64,000 nt of DNA from Rhizobium sp. Pop5 (lineage in GTDB: Bacteria; Pseudomonadota; Alphaproteobacteria; Rhizobiales; Rhizobiaceae), in the NCBI RefSeq assembly GCF_024721175.1, contig NZ_CP099399.1, positions 2,728,001-2,792,000 on the forward strand. Reading direction: 5' to 3'. The position numbers were made by a program, and so were the translations under genes. A model generated the notes under the pieces. The model had not been told where the DNA came from and did no database searches. It worked only from the letters and a program-made list of their open reading frames with translations. Positions 18,356 to 27,497 of this stretch are shown here, piece by piece. Positions within the stretch are counted from its first letter, which is position 1. The number at the start of each line of letters is the position of its first letter.

Positions 18356-20707
18356 ATGAGCAATTCCGTTGAGAACAGATTTTTTGCGATAGTTTGCGGA
18401 GCGCTGCTCGTTTTTGTGGCTCCGCTTTTTGTTCTCTTCCTCTTTCTCTCTTCCGAACGTGCCGACAAGGAAATACGCGACCATATCTCTGTTCTTCTTG
18501 TCGCCAATGCCCAAGCGCTCGCCAAACCCCTCTGGGATCTCGACGAGGACAGCGTCACCCAGATCAGCGCGACCGTCGTTTCCCAGGGCGCCATCGTCAA
18601 GGTCGAGGTGCGCGACCAATCGGGCCAGCTCGACGTCAGCCAGTCCACCATTCCGCGCTCCTTCAGCGGCAAGCTCGTGCAGGTGTCGCGCGCCATCATC
18701 TACAACACGGTCGACGGCCCGAAGAACCTCGGCAGCATCAGCGTCTATTACCCGGCGCTCGGCCTGTTCTCGGGCCTGAAGCAGGAAGAGGTGGTTTTCG
18801 TCTCGATCTTCATCTTCGCGGTGCTGGCGGTTTTCGGCACGGCGCTGATCGGCAACCGGATCTTCGTCATCCAGCCGCTGATGCGCCTGACCGCCGCGAT
18901 CGAGGCGACGCGCCAGCTCGGCTCGCGCCATCACGTCGACTGGCAGTCGAACGACGAGATGGGCCGGCTTGCCCGCAGCTTCAACGAGATGCAGACCAAG
19001 CTCGAAAGCGAGGAGAAGGAGCTGAAGGTCGCCCATCGCCGCGCCACCGACATCTATAACCTGACCCCCGCCATGCTCTTCTCGCTCGACGAGGAAGATC
19101 GCATCACCGCCGTCAGCGATTATTGGCTGCTCGCCACGGGTTATCAGCGCGCCGCCGTCATCGGCCGCAACTTCGCCAACCTCGTCACGCCGAGCACCCG
19201 CGACAAGTTCGTCAGGCGCCGCGAAGCGGAAAACGGCATGGCCGTCACCGTCAAGTTCATCTGCATGGACGGCCGCATCATGGACATCCTCATCATGGAA
19301 TCGGAAGCCGGAGCCGATGCCCAGGACCGCCTCTCGCTGTCTGTCATGACCGATGTGACCGAGCTCAAGGCCTCCGAGGACCGCAACCATCGCCAGGCGA
19401 TCACCGATCACCTGACCGGCCTTCTCAACCGCCAGGGCTTCGAAGCCGTTCTCGACAATAAGATCGCGGCCGCCGACGCCGCAGGCCAAGAACTCGCCTG
19501 TCTCTTCGTCGATCTCGACCGCTTCAAGTGGATTAACGACAATATGGGCCATGCTGCCGGCGATACGGCGCTGATCGAGCTCGTCGCGCGTCTGAAGATG
19601 CATCTTGCCCCCTCCGACGAGGCCGCCCGCCTCGGCGGCGACGAATTCGCCATCCTGCTGCCGGCCAGGGACGCCGAGAAGCGGGCCAGGGTGATGTGCG
19701 AGCAGATCGCCTCGATCTTCGAAACGCCCTTCGGTCCCGACATGCATCTCAGCGCTTCCGTCGGCATCGCCATCTATCCCAGACATGCAGCGACGGCGGC
19801 CGAACTGCTGCAGAAATCCGACATGGCGATGTATGCCAAGAAACGCGACGGCAAGAACGGCGCGCAGCTCTTCGACAGCGTCATGCTCGACCGCGCCCGC
19901 AGCCGCGCCGAGATCGAGGCCAATATCGAAGCCGGCCTCGTCGACAACTGGTTCGAGGCCTTCCTGCAGCCGATCGTCAACCTGAACGGCCGCAGCATTG
20001 CCGGCTTCGAGGCGCTGATGCGCCTCAACCATCCGCAGAAGGGACTGATGCCGCCGGCCGAAATCATCAGCGTCGCGGAGGAGACGGCGAAGATCGTCCG
20101 CGTCGGCAACGTCATCATGGAAAAGGCGATCGCCCACCTCGCGAAGATTTCCCGCATATCAGGCATGCAGGATACCTATCTCGCCATCAACTTCTCGCCG
20201 CTGCAGTTCGACGCCGCGCTACCGGCTCGCCTTGCCGCCATCGTCGGCCGCCACGGCATCCGCCCCGAGCGTATCGTCGTCGAGATCACCGAAGCCGTGC
20301 TGATGCACGACAACCCTGAGATCCGCATGATCGTCACAGAGCTTCGCCATTTCGGCTGCCGGATTGCGCTCGACGACTTCGGCACTGGCTATTCGTCTCT
20401 GAGCTACCTCAACCGCTTCCCCGTCGACATCATCAAGATCGACCAGTCCTTCACCCGCGCGATCAACGACGGCGACGACGATGTCCGCCAGAAGAGCCGT
20501 ATGCTGATCGAGAGCATCACCACGCTCTCCCACAAGATGAACTGCACCGTGATCGCCGAGGGTATCGAGACCGAAGAGGAATGCCGTACGCTCCACCAGA
20601 TGGGCCTTGACTACGGCCAGGGCTATCTCTTCCATCGTCCCCAGCATGCAGCCAAGCTCATCGAGGAATTGGTGGCGCCGCAGTCCAGCGTCGCACGCGC
20701 CTCGTGA
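18356..20707 (+). CDS. Membrane GGDEF/EAL protein (cyclic di-GMP turnover) with HAMP and PAS
   Basis: A 783 aa inner-membrane signalling protein. Membrane segments at about 8-33 and 143-165 enclose a periplasmic sensor; then a HAMP segment, a PAS domain (about 225-330), GGDEF (motif RLGGDEFAIL near 426-433) and EAL (GFEALMRL near 550-557; DDFGTGYSSL and EGIETEEE further on). Both the cyclase GGDEF motif and the EAL metal-binding text look intact, so it could be bifunctional. ATG 18356 is chosen because the first membrane helix follows it directly. The next gene, a solute-binding protein, starts 21 bases later and might supply ligand sensing. Confidence 0.93.
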   Translation: MSNSVENRFFAIVCGALLVFVAPLFVLFLFLSSERADKEIRDHISVLLVANAQALAKPLWDLDEDSVTQISATVVSQGAIVKVEVRDQSGQLDVSQSTIPRSFSGKLVQVSRAIIYNTVDGPKNLGSISVYYPALGLFSGLKQEEVVFVSIFIFAVLAVFGTALIGNRIFVIQPLMRLTAAIEATRQLGSRHHVDWQSNDEMGRLARSFNEMQTKLESEEKELKVAHRRATDIYNLTPAMLFSLDEEDRITAVSDYWLLATGYQRAAVIGRNFANLVTPSTRDKFVRRREAENGMAVTVKFICMDGRIMDILIMESEAGADAQDRLSLSVMTDVTELKASEDRNHRQAITDHLTGLLNRQGFEAVLDNKIAAADAAGQELACLFVDLDRFKWINDNMGHAAGDTALIELVARLKMHLAPSDEAARLGGDEFAILLPARDAEKRARVMCEQIASIFETPFGPDMHLSASVGIAIYPRHAATAAELLQKSDMAMYAKKRDGKNGAQLFDSVMLDRARSRAEIEANIEAGLVDNWFEAFLQPIVNLNGRSIAGFEALMRLNHPQKGLMPPAEIISVAEETAKIVRVGNVIMEKAIAHLAKISRISGMQDTYLAINFSPLQFDAALPARLAAIVGRHGIRPERIVVEITEAVLMHDNPEIRMIVTELRHFGCRIALDDFGTGYSSLSYLNRFPVDIIKIDQSFTRAINDGDDDVRQKSRMLIESITTLSHKMNCTVIAEGIETEEECRTLHQMGLDYGQGYLFHRPQHAAKLIEELVAPQSSVARAS

Positions 20708-20728
20708 ACGAAGAACGAAGGAGATGCC

Positions 20729-21445
20729 ATGATGAAAAAACTCCTGCTTCTCGCATGCCTGGCGCTGCCCTGCGCCGCCCATGCGCAGACGGTGGCCTTC
20801 ACCACCGAGGATTACGCGCCCTTCAACTATCGTGAAGGTAAGGAAATCAAGGGCGCGACCGTCGAGCAGGTCGAAAAGGTGATGGCCGCGATCGGCGTCG
20901 ACTACACGATCGAAGTCATGCCCTGGGCGCGCGCTTACAGCCTTGCCCGCACGGCGCCGATGACCTGCGTCTTCGCGACCGCCCACAATAGCGCGCGGGA
21001 CCCCTTGTTCAAATGGATCGAGCCGCTGCTCATCGACCGCAATATCCTGATCACCCGCAAGGGTTCGGGCGTCACCGCCGGCAGTCTGGACGAGGCGAAG
21101 AAATATACGATCGGCACCCAGCGCGAGGATTATACCGAGACGATCCTGAAGGAGAGTGGTTTCACCAAGCTCGACGTCGCCAGCGATTTCAACGCCACGC
21201 TGCGCAAGCTGCTGAACGGGCGCATCGACATGATGCCGATCTCCGAACTCTATTTCGAAAAGCTGAAAGCCGATCAGCCGGTGGAGATGGTGACCGTGCT
21301 CTCAGCCCAGCCGATGGGCATCGCCTGCGAGAAGGGCTTTCCCGACGATCTGCGCGTCAAGATGCAGGCCGCCCTCGACAAGCTGATCGCCGATGGTGTC
21401 CAGAAGCAGATCTACCTGAAATACGGGATGAACCTGTCGGAGTGA
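20729..21445 (+). CDS. Periplasmic solute-binding protein, family 3
   Basis: A 238 aa protein with signal peptide (KKLLLLACLALPCAAHAQ) and an SBP_bac_3-like fold: VAFTTEDYAPFNYREGKEIKG at the N-terminus and GTQREDYTETILKESGF in the second lobe. No transporter genes adjoin. It lies 21 bases behind the GGDEF/EAL gene and is probably cotranscribed, so it may deliver a signal to that sensor rather than feed a transporter. Two start codons (20729 and 20732) are possible. Confidence 0.87.
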   Translation: MMKKLLLLACLALPCAAHAQTVAFTTEDYAPFNYREGKEIKGATVEQVEKVMAAIGVDYTIEVMPWARAYSLARTAPMTCVFATAHNSARDPLFKWIEPLLIDRNILITRKGSGVTAGSLDEAKKYTIGTQREDYTETILKESGFTKLDVASDFNATLRKLLNGRIDMMPISELYFEKLKADQPVEMVTVLSAQPMGIACEKGFPDDLRVKMQAALDKLIADGVQKQIYLKYGMNLSE

Positions 21446-21516
21446 CGCCGCCCGGCAGGCCATTGCCCTTTCCGCTTGACTTTGCTTTCGTTTCCGGGTG
21501 GTGAACGTCGGGAAAG

Positions 21517-21624
21517 ACCTATAGCGCGTGGCGATCTTTCAGATTCGCCAGCCACGCTGTAGGTCTTAGATTTTCCGTATGTCGTGATCGCACAACCGCT
21601 GCACATTTTTGCGCGACATGCTCA
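21517..21624. repeat. Palindromic intergenic element, GCATGTCG type, copy 1
   Basis: About 108 bp between the solute-binding protein gene and pth. Reverse-complemented, it begins GAGCATGTCGCGCAAAAATG, has a loop with GCAGCGG, and continues to a second inverted repeat around GCGAATCTGAAAGATCGC. It aligns along its full length with 27300-27405 in the opposite orientation, with scattered changes. Confidence 0.8.
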
Positions 21625-21642
21625 AGTAAGGGAAGACAGGCC

Positions 21643-22362
21643 ATGCTGATCATCGCGGGTCTCGGCAATCCCGGCGGCAAATACGCCGGCAATCGCCACA
21701 ATATCGGCTTCATGGCCGTCGACGCCATTCACCGGCGCCACAGCTTCTCACCCTGGTCGAAGAAGTTCCGCGCGGAGATTGCCGAAGGCGAGATTGCCGG
21801 CGAGAAGGTGCTGCTGATCAAGCCGCAGACCTTCATGAATCTCTCCGGCGAGTCCGTTGGCGAGGCCATGCGCTTCTATAAGCTCCAGCCCTCGGATCTC
21901 GTCGCGATCTACGATGAACTCGACCTTCCCCCGGGCAAGGCGCGGCTGAAGACCGGCGGCGGCCATGGCGGCCACAACGGCATCAGGTCACTGGACGCCC
22001 ATTGCGGCAAGGAATACCGGCGGCTGCGCCTCGGCATCGGCCATCCCGGCATCAAGGAAATGGTGCAGAACCATGTGCTCGGCGATTTCGCCAAGGCCGA
22101 CAAGGCCTGGCTGGAGCCGCTTCTCGAAGCACTCGCCGACAATGCCGACATGCTGGTGCGAAACGAGGATTCGCAGCTGATGAACAAGATCGCGCTGGCG
22201 CTCGGCGGCAAGGCCGAGGAGGAGAAGCCGCGGAAGGAAGAGAAGAAGCCGGCCGGCCAGTCGCATATCCGCCAGGCCCGCAGCAACAATCAGCCGAAGC
22301 TGCCGGCGACCGGGCCGATGGCCGACATGCTGAAGAAGATGTTCGGCGGCAAGGGAGACTGA
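21643..22362 (+). CDS. pth: Peptidyl-tRNA hydrolase
   Basis: Releases tRNA from prematurely dropped peptidyl-tRNA. 239 aa: the catalytic domain (1-190) has [22 protein letters not shown] with catalytic His, [27 protein letters not shown] and [13 protein letters not shown] charged Lys/Glu/Pro-rich tail (about 190-239) is longer than in E. coli and usual in Rhizobiales. ATG 21643 starts directly at the fold. The GNAT gene starts 4 bases after its stop; the ychF gene, often next to pth, is about 1 kb downstream. Confidence 0.96.
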   Translation: MLIIAGLGNPGGKYAGNRHNIGFMAVDAIHRRHSFSPWSKKFRAEIAEGEIAGEKVLLIKPQTFMNLSGESVGEAMRFYKLQPSDLVAIYDELDLPPGKARLKTGGGHGGHNGIRSLDAHCGKEYRRLRLGIGHPGIKEMVQNHVLGDFAKADKAWLEPLLEALADNADMLVRNEDSQLMNKIALALGGKAEEEKPRKEEKKPAGQSHIRQARSNNQPKLPATGPMADMLKKMFGGKGD

Positions 22363-22366
22363 GCCG

Positions 22367-22819
22367 GTGCCGGACCAGCAATTCACCATCCGTCCCGCCG
22401 CATCAGGCGATCTTCCGGCACTTGCAGTCCTCTACCACCATCTGAACCCGACTGATCCCATTCTCGACGGCACTAAGGCCGAAGACCGCTTCTGCGCCAT
22501 CCTCGCCCAGCCCGGCATGACCGTGTTCATCGGCTTTACGGGTGATCTTGCCATCGCCACCGTCACGCTGGTCGTCGTGCCGAACCTGACGCGGGGCGGC
22601 GCCTCCTATGCACTCATCGAAAACGTCGTCACCCATGCCGATCATCGCCGGCGCGGCTACGCCGGCGCGGTCATCGGCCATGCGGTTGAACAGGCCTGGA
22701 AAATGGGCTGCTACAAGGTGATGCTGCTGACTGGCTCGAAGAACCCGGCGACGCTGCGCTTCTATGAGAATTGCGGTTTTCTGCAGGACAAGACCGGCTA
22801 CCAGATCCGCCGGCTCTAA
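22367..22819 (+). CDS. GNAT-family N-acetyltransferase
   Basis: A 150 aa acetyl-CoA-dependent acyltransferase. The acetyl-CoA loop is VVTHADHRRRGYAGAVIGHAV (about 84-104), followed by MLLTGSKNPATLRFYENCGF, a typical motif B. GTG 22367 lies 4 bases after pth, so translation is probably coupled. Substrate unknown. Confidence 0.9.
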   Translation: MPDQQFTIRPAASGDLPALAVLYHHLNPTDPILDGTKAEDRFCAILAQPGMTVFIGFTGDLAIATVTLVVVPNLTRGGASYALIENVVTHADHRRRGYAGAVIGHAVEQAWKMGCYKVMLLTGSKNPATLRFYENCGFLQDKTGYQIRRL

Positions 22820-22821
22820 GC

Positions 22822-23133
22822 CTATTCCTCGGGCTCCGTTGTGAACATCAGCGGGAAGCCCATCTCCTTGGCAAGGTCGATCCCCTCCTTGGCCTTGGTC
22901 TCGGCAATATCCCTAGCGCAGACCACGACCACGCAGGAACCAAGCTTGTGGGCCGTCATCATCACCCGGTAGCCGGTCTCCTCGCTCATGCGGAAGACGA
23001 CCTTCAGGATCACGATGACGAATTCGCGCGGCGTATAATCATCATTAACGAGAATGACCTTGTAGAGCTTCGGCTTCTCCAGCCTCGGCTTCACCTTGGT
23101 CTTCGGTTTCAGGGCAACGTCATTGTCACTCAT
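22822..23133 (-). CDS. clpS: ATP-dependent Clp protease adaptor ClpS
   Basis: N-recognin adaptor that delivers N-degron substrates to ClpAP. 103 aa. Core motif LVNDDYTPREFVIVIL with the N-end-binding acidic residues, then AHKLGSCVVVVCARDIAETK. A Lys-rich N-terminal tail (LKPKTKVKPRLEKPK) precedes the fold. No clpA lies beside it, so this may be the second rhizobial ClpS paralogue (ClpS2). ATG 23133 starts at the recognised tail. Confidence 0.92.
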   Translation of the reverse strand: MSDNDVALKPKTKVKPRLEKPKLYKVILVNDDYTPREFVIVILKVVFRMSEETGYRVMMTAHKLGSCVVVVCARDIAETKAKEGIDLAKEMGFPLMFTTEPEE

Positions 23134-23370
23134 CGGAAAATCCACCCGTTGATGACATGAAAAGGCGGAAGAACCATCCGCCGGACTATATTGCACCGTG
23201 AGCACGGCAGTTCAATGACGTAAATCTCAGTCAGCGGAAAGCAGAAGGCAAATCGCCTTATCTTCAAGCCGAGGGCGGGCCGGTTTTCCAATTCATGCCG
23301 CAAACCCTTGACCCGGGGCGGCCATTCCCGCATAGGCAGGGCAAAGTTACCAATAGATATGGATCAAGCC

Positions 23371-24474
23371 ATGGGCTTCAAATGCGGCATCGTCGGCCTG
23401 CCGAACGTCGGCAAATCGACCCTCTTCAACGCGCTCACCAAGACGGCGGCCGCGCAGGCGGCAAACTATCCCTTCTGCACCATCGAGCCGAACACCGGCG
23501 AAGTCGCCGTGCCCGATCCGCGCATGCGCAAACTCGCCGACATCGCCAAGTCCAAGGAATTGATCCCGACCCGTATCTCCTTCGTCGACATTGCCGGCCT
23601 CGTGCGCGGCGCCTCGAAGGGTGAAGGCCTCGGCAACCAGTTCCTCGCCAATATCCGCGAAGTCGATGCCATCGTGCATGTGCTGCGCTGCTTCGAAGAC
23701 AGCGACATCACCCATGTCGAAGGCCGCATCAATCCTGTGGCGGACGCCGAGACGATCGAGACCGAGCTGATGCTCGCCGACCTAGAGAGCCTGGAGCGCC
23801 GCACCGAGCAGACGCGCAAGCGCGCCACCGGCAAGGACAAGGATTCCATGGCGATGCTGCCGATTATGGAAGCCTCGCTGAAGCTGCTGAACGAAGGCAA
23901 GCCGGTGCGCACGCTGCTGTCGAAGCTCGCCCCCGATGAGATCGTCATCCTCAAGGGCCTCAACCTCTTGACCTCGCATCCGGTGCTCTATGTCTGCAAC
24001 GTCGCCGAAGGCGATGCCTCCGCCGGCAATGAATTCACCGCAGCCGTCGCCGCCATGGCTAAAGAGCAGGGTGCCGAAACCGTCGTCATCTCGGCGGCGA
24101 TCGAGGCTGAAGTTGCCCAGCTTCCCGAGGAGGAAGCCAAGGAATTTCTCTCTGCTCTCGATCTCGATGAGGCGGGCCTCGACCGGCTGATCCGCGCCGG
24201 CTACAAGCTGCTCCACCTCATCACCTATTTCACCGTCGGCCCGAAGGAAACACGCGCCTGGACGATCGAGCGCGGCACCAAGGCGCCGCAGGCCGCCGGC
24301 GTCATCCATTCGGATTTCGAGCGCGGCTTCATCCGCGCCAACACCATCGCCTATGACGATTACATCAAGTTCAACGGCGAAGTCGGCGCGAAAGATGCCG
24401 GCAAGGCGCGCGACGAAGGCAAGGAATATGTCGTCCAGGACGGCGACGTCATCCACTTCCGCTTCAACACCTAA
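23371..24474 (+). CDS. ychF: Ribosome-binding ATPase/GTPase YchF (OLA1 family)
   Basis: A 367 aa Obg-like P-loop enzyme that hydrolyses ATP and binds ribosomes. G1 motif GLPNVGKSTLFNAL at residues 9-22, G3 in DIAGLVRGASKGEGLGNQF, the altered G4 motif typical of YchF, and a C-terminal TGS domain with VQDGDVIHFRFN. ATG 23371 (MGFKCGIVG) matches the family start; an ATG at 23359 adds four residues. Convergent with the DUF2157 gene. Confidence 0.95.
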   Translation: MGFKCGIVGLPNVGKSTLFNALTKTAAAQAANYPFCTIEPNTGEVAVPDPRMRKLADIAKSKELIPTRISFVDIAGLVRGASKGEGLGNQFLANIREVDAIVHVLRCFEDSDITHVEGRINPVADAETIETELMLADLESLERRTEQTRKRATGKDKDSMAMLPIMEASLKLLNEGKPVRTLLSKLAPDEIVILKGLNLLTSHPVLYVCNVAEGDASAGNEFTAAVAAMAKEQGAETVVISAAIEAEVAQLPEEEAKEFLSALDLDEAGLDRLIRAGYKLLHLITYFTVGPKETRAWTIERGTKAPQAAGVIHSDFERGFIRANTIAYDDYIKFNGEVGAKDAGKARDEGKEYVVQDGDVIHFRFNT

Positions 24475-24485
24475 GAAATAACGGG

Positions 24486-24508
24486 CTGCCGCCTCAACCT
24501 GGCGGCAG
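24486..24508. terminator. Hairpin between ychF and DUF2157 gene
   Basis: Stem CTGCCGCC / GGCGGCAG with loop TCAACCT, overlapping the last codons of the minus-strand gene and 12 bases after the ychF stop. Likely shared by both convergent genes. Confidence 0.5.
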
Positions 24509-25567
24509 TCTCTCTGAAATCGCGCTCGGCAGCGCACGCAGCACCAGCCGCCGAAGCGGCATCCATCCCGTTCCGATAATGAGCACGATCGCCCCGACGA
24601 CGATCAACGTCGTGTAGATGTAGGTGTCGACAGTCGCACTTCCGTGCCGGAAGACGCTGAAGATCGCAGCGCCGAGCGACAACAGCCCCGAGGTGACGAA
24701 GGCGCGGCGGTCGATGATAAGGCCGATCAGCATCAGCGCCGCAACGGTCGCGACGACCACGGGCGTCCGGGCAGACATGTTTGCCAGGTCGAAGATACGG
24801 CCGCTTTCCCCGACGGACAGCAAGGAAACGGTGCTGTAGAGCAGCGCGGGCGCCGCACCGAGATGCAGCCAGAAAGCGATATCCGAGCGCGTCGAGCGGC
24901 GCAACCGGTCGCCGAGATCGAAATAGAGCGCCGTCGCAAAGAGGCCGAGCGCGCAGACGAGGGAAATCGCAGCCAGCAGCGCAAGATGATCGACGAAAAA
25001 TGCGGGATTGCCACTCAGCCATTGCACCAGACGCAAAATCAGGCTGAGCACCAGGGCAAGCGTCGACATGATGGTAAGCGCCAGCGATAACGGCACGCGA
25101 TAGCGGGCATAGTAGAGACCGAGAAGGATCGGAAAGCCGGCGACGAACTGCGTCAGATCAGCCCCGATTTCGGAAGTCCACGGCGTGAAGACGCGCGACA
25201 TCAGCAGAAATGTCCAGCAGAACAGCGCGATCGTCAGGCTGACGGCCGGCAAGGCGAGCCGCTGGCGGCGCACCAGTATTTCCGAAAGCACGATGATGGC
25301 CACCGGCACCGCGTAAAGCGGCGCAAGGCCCCAGAGACCGACGAGCGCGACGATGACGCCGATGGTGATCAGCACGTCGTGAAAGCCACGCACGAAACGC
25401 GGCGTCTCCGTATCCGACCAGGCCTGCCCTTCGGCTGCCATGGCCGGCTGCGTCGCGATGACGGCCACGCCGCGCTCGGTCAGAAACGGCAGAAGCCGTC
25501 CGCCCGCCTCCGGCGAAATCAGCCCCTGGCGCGCCGCCTCGTCGAGTATCGATCTCAGTTCCGTCAT
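24494..25567 (-). CDS. DUF2157-like polytopic membrane protein
   Basis: A 357 aa protein. A cytoplasmic N-terminal helix region (ELRSILDEAARQGLISPEAG) resembles the DUF2157 domain, followed by about eight to ten hydrophobic segments. No catalytic motif is visible. ATG 25567 is chosen as the first residue of the DUF2157-like segment; upstream sequence up to 25666 runs into the repeat and is not protein-like. Function unknown. Confidence 0.72.
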   Translation of the reverse strand: MTELRSILDEAARQGLISPEAGGRLLPFLTERGVAVIATQPAMAAEGQAWSDTETPRFVRGFHDVLITIGVIVALVGLWGLAPLYAVPVAIIVLSEILVRRQRLALPAVSLTIALFCWTFLLMSRVFTPWTSEIGADLTQFVAGFPILLGLYYARYRVPLSLALTIMSTLALVLSLILRLVQWLSGNPAFFVDHLALLAAISLVCALGLFATALYFDLGDRLRRSTRSDIAFWLHLGAAPALLYSTVSLLSVGESGRIFDLANMSARTPVVVATVAALMLIGLIIDRRAFVTSGLLSLGAAIFSVFRHGSATVDTYIYTTLIVVGAIVLIIGTGWMPLRRLVLRALPSAISERLPPG

Positions 25568-25620
25568 GCCGGTTTGTCTCCCCGGAATCATTGAGCCCGC
25601 GCGGATGCTGTTGTAAGCAC

Positions 25621-25737
25621 TAGAGCATGATGCCGAAAAGTGTGAGCGGTTTTCGAGCGACATCATGCTCTAACTCTTTAGCGTAGAACAGGATTCAGAT
25701 TTTTAGGACGATTCGGCCTAAAATCATCCTGTTCTAG
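25621..25737. repeat. Palindromic intergenic element, GCATGATG type, with second hairpin
   Basis: Two inverted repeats in tandem. First: AGAGCATGATG ... CATCATGCTCT with loop CCGAAAAGTGTGAGCGGTT. Second: TAGAACAGGATT ... AATCCTGTTCTA (with one mismatch) around a GGCC-containing centre. It lies between two divergent genes and shares its loop with the elements at 1098, 21517, 27300 and 62081. Confidence 0.8.
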
Positions 25738-25761
25738 GCGCTTGATATGGCGGAGGAACGA

Positions 25762-26253
25762 ATGTCGGCAGAAAAGCTGTCCCTGGAGGATTTCGAGCCC
25801 GGCCGCCGCTTCCCCCTCGGCCCGAAACTGGTGCTCGCCGAGGAAATCGTCGAGTTCGCTAGCGAATTCGATCCGCAGCCGATGCATCTCGACGAAGCCG
25901 CCGGCCGCGCCAGCATCCTTGGGGGGCTTGCCGCTTCCGGCTGGCATACCTCCGCGATGCTCATGCGCATGATGGCAGACAGTTACATCGTGAACGCGCT
26001 CTGCGAGGGCGCGCCGGGCATCGATCTTATGGAATGGCGAAAGCCGGTGCTCGCAGGTGATATGCTGCAGGGTCGGTCTATCGTGCTCGAGACCAGGCCG
26101 ATGCGCTCGCGCGCCGGCATGGGCATCGTCAAGTTTCGCCACGAGGTGGAAAACCAGCGCGGCGAACTTGTCTGCGTCTCCGAGAATTCGGTGATGATCC
26201 GCGCGCGTGCTCTTCCGGAGGAAGCCAATATGGATTCGGGGCGGTCAGCATGA
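25762..26253 (+). CDS. MaoC-like hydratase, first of pair
   Basis: A 163 aa single hotdog-fold protein of the MaoC/R-specific enoyl-CoA hydratase superfamily. The hydratase motif region reads FASEFDPQPMHLDEAAG, with the family Asp/His pair, then GLAASGWHTSAMLMRM. ATG 25762 has GGAGGAA upstream; an ATG at 25747 is possible. The stop overlaps the start of a second MaoC gene (ATGA), suggesting a coupled pair that may assemble as a heteromer. Substrate probably an acyl-CoA, inferred from the family. Confidence 0.88.
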   Translation: MSAEKLSLEDFEPGRRFPLGPKLVLAEEIVEFASEFDPQPMHLDEAAGRASILGGLAASGWHTSAMLMRMMADSYIVNALCEGAPGIDLMEWRKPVLAGDMLQGRSIVLETRPMRSRAGMGIVKFRHEVENQRGELVCVSENSVMIRARALPEEANMDSGRSA

Positions 26254-26717
26254 GAATGTCGGAACTCTGCGTAGTGGGCGAGAAGGCCGAGATTGGCAGC
26301 TACGCCTTCACTGAGGAAAATATCATCCGCTTCGCCGGACGCTACGACCCGCAGCGTTTTCATATCGACAAGGAAGCCGCGAAAGAGACCCTCTTTGGCG
26401 GCCTGTGCGCTTCCGGTTGGCACACCACGGCCGCATGGATGCGGACCTTCCTCGCCTTTTGGGAACGGCAGCGTGTGGTGCTCGCAGAGCAGGGTCTCAC
26501 GGCGCCGAACCTCGGCCCCTCGCCCGGCTTCCAGAAACTGCAATGGCTGCGGCCGGTCTTCGCGGGCGATGTCGTCAGCTATTCCGTCGCCTTCCTCTCC
26601 AGCCGGCCGCTCGCGTCGCGGCCGGGCTGGCATCTCAACACCATTCTCTGCGAAGGCGTCAATCAGAACGGCGATTTCGTCTTGCGCTTCGAAAGTGGTG
26701 TCTTGGAGTTCGACTGA
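26250..26717 (+). CDS. MaoC-like hydratase, second of pair
   Basis: A 155 aa hotdog-fold protein similar to its neighbour: FAGRYDPQRFHIDKEAAKET, then GGLCASGWHTTAAWMR. Compared with the first copy, HLDEAA becomes HIDKEAA; both keep Asp and His. ATG overlaps the previous stop by four bases. The two proteins share GWHT and a ...WLRPVFAGD / WRKPVLAGD block, indicating tandem duplication. Convergent with apt. Confidence 0.88.
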   Translation: MRMSELCVVGEKAEIGSYAFTEENIIRFAGRYDPQRFHIDKEAAKETLFGGLCASGWHTTAAWMRTFLAFWERQRVVLAEQGLTAPNLGPSPGFQKLQWLRPVFAGDVVSYSVAFLSSRPLASRPGWHLNTILCEGVNQNGDFVLRFESGVLEFD

Positions 26718-26735
26718 GACCCTCCCAATAAGGGC

Positions 26736-27278
26736 TCAGTGTCCGGAGAATTCGACCAGAGTGTGCACGACGACGCCGAGCTCTTCCAGCTTCCGGCGGC
26801 CGCCGAGATCCGGCAGATCGATGACGAAGCAGGCGCCGACCACCTCGGCGCCCATCTGGCGCAAAAGCTTTGTCGCACCAACGGCCGTACCGCCGGTGGC
26901 GATCAGGTCGTCGACCAGGATCACCTTCTCGCCGGGCTCAACTGCGTCGCGATGCATCTCCATCTCGTCGACACCATATTCCAGGCTGTAGGCGATGCGC
27001 ACGGTGTCGTGCGGCAGCTTGCCCTTCTTGCGGATCGGCACGAAGCCCGAGGAAAGCTGGTGCGCCACGGCGCCGCCGAGGATGAAGCCGCGTGCCTCCA
27101 TGCCGGCGATCTTGTCGATCTTCGTGCCCGCATAGGGCTGCACGAGTTCGTCTACCGCCCGGCGAAACGCGCGGGGATTGCCGAGCAACGTGGTGATGTC
27201 GCGGAAAATGATGCCGGGCTTGGGGTAGTCTGCAATGGAGCGAATGCTGGCTGCGAGCTCCGACGTCGTATTGTCCAT
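26736..27278 (-). CDS. apt: Adenine phosphoribosyltransferase
   Basis: Salvages adenine with PRPP to AMP. 180 aa, normal length. Motifs: [15 protein letters not shown], the flexible loop [13 protein letters not shown], the hood region [13 protein letters not shown], and the PRPP-binding loop [14 protein letters not shown] at about 124-137. ATG 27278 chosen; longer frames upstream enter the repeat element. The PRPP source, prs, is about 14 kb away. Confidence 0.96.
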   Translation of the reverse strand: MDNTTSELAASIRSIADYPKPGIIFRDITTLLGNPRAFRRAVDELVQPYAGTKIDKIAGMEARGFILGGAVAHQLSSGFVPIRKKGKLPHDTVRIAYSLEYGVDEMEMHRDAVEPGEKVILVDDLIATGGTAVGATKLLRQMGAEVVGACFVIDLPDLGGRRKLEELGVVVHTLVEFSGH

Positions 27279-27299
27279 GGAAAGTCCATATTCTGCTAA

Positions 27300-27405
27300 A
27301 GCATGTCGCGCAAAATTGTACAGCGGTTTTGCCCGCACGACACGTCGCAAAACCAGAAACCTGAAGCGTGGCAAGCGAATTTGAAAGATCGTGGCGCACT
27401 TCAGG
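27300..27405. repeat. Palindromic intergenic element, GCATGTCG type, copy 2
   Basis: About 106 bp between the pet terminator and apt, homologous to the reverse complement of 21517-21624: begins AGCATGTCGCGCAAAATTG, shares the GCGGTTTTG loop, and ends in an inverted repeat around GCGAATTTGAAAGATCG. Confidence 0.8.
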
Positions 27406-27453
27406 GCATGAAACCTGTGCACCCTATCAATTGCCGGGGGCGGAACCAACAAA

Positions 27454-27477
27454 AAAGGCGGCCCGTAAGCCGCCTTT
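27454..27477 (-). terminator. Terminator of the petABC operon
   Basis: Stem AAAGGCGGC / GCCGCCTTT with a 6-base loop, followed in minus-strand reading by six T in all. It lies 21 bases after the petC stop. Confidence 0.88.
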
Positions 27478-27497
27478 CGAATTCCGGCAAGGAACGC

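Noticed and set aside
17969..20137. Long minus-strand frame of 722 codons antisense to the GGDEF/EAL gene
   Set aside because: Composition is a shadow of GC-rich coding in the opposite frame, with Arg/Asp-heavy text and no domain.
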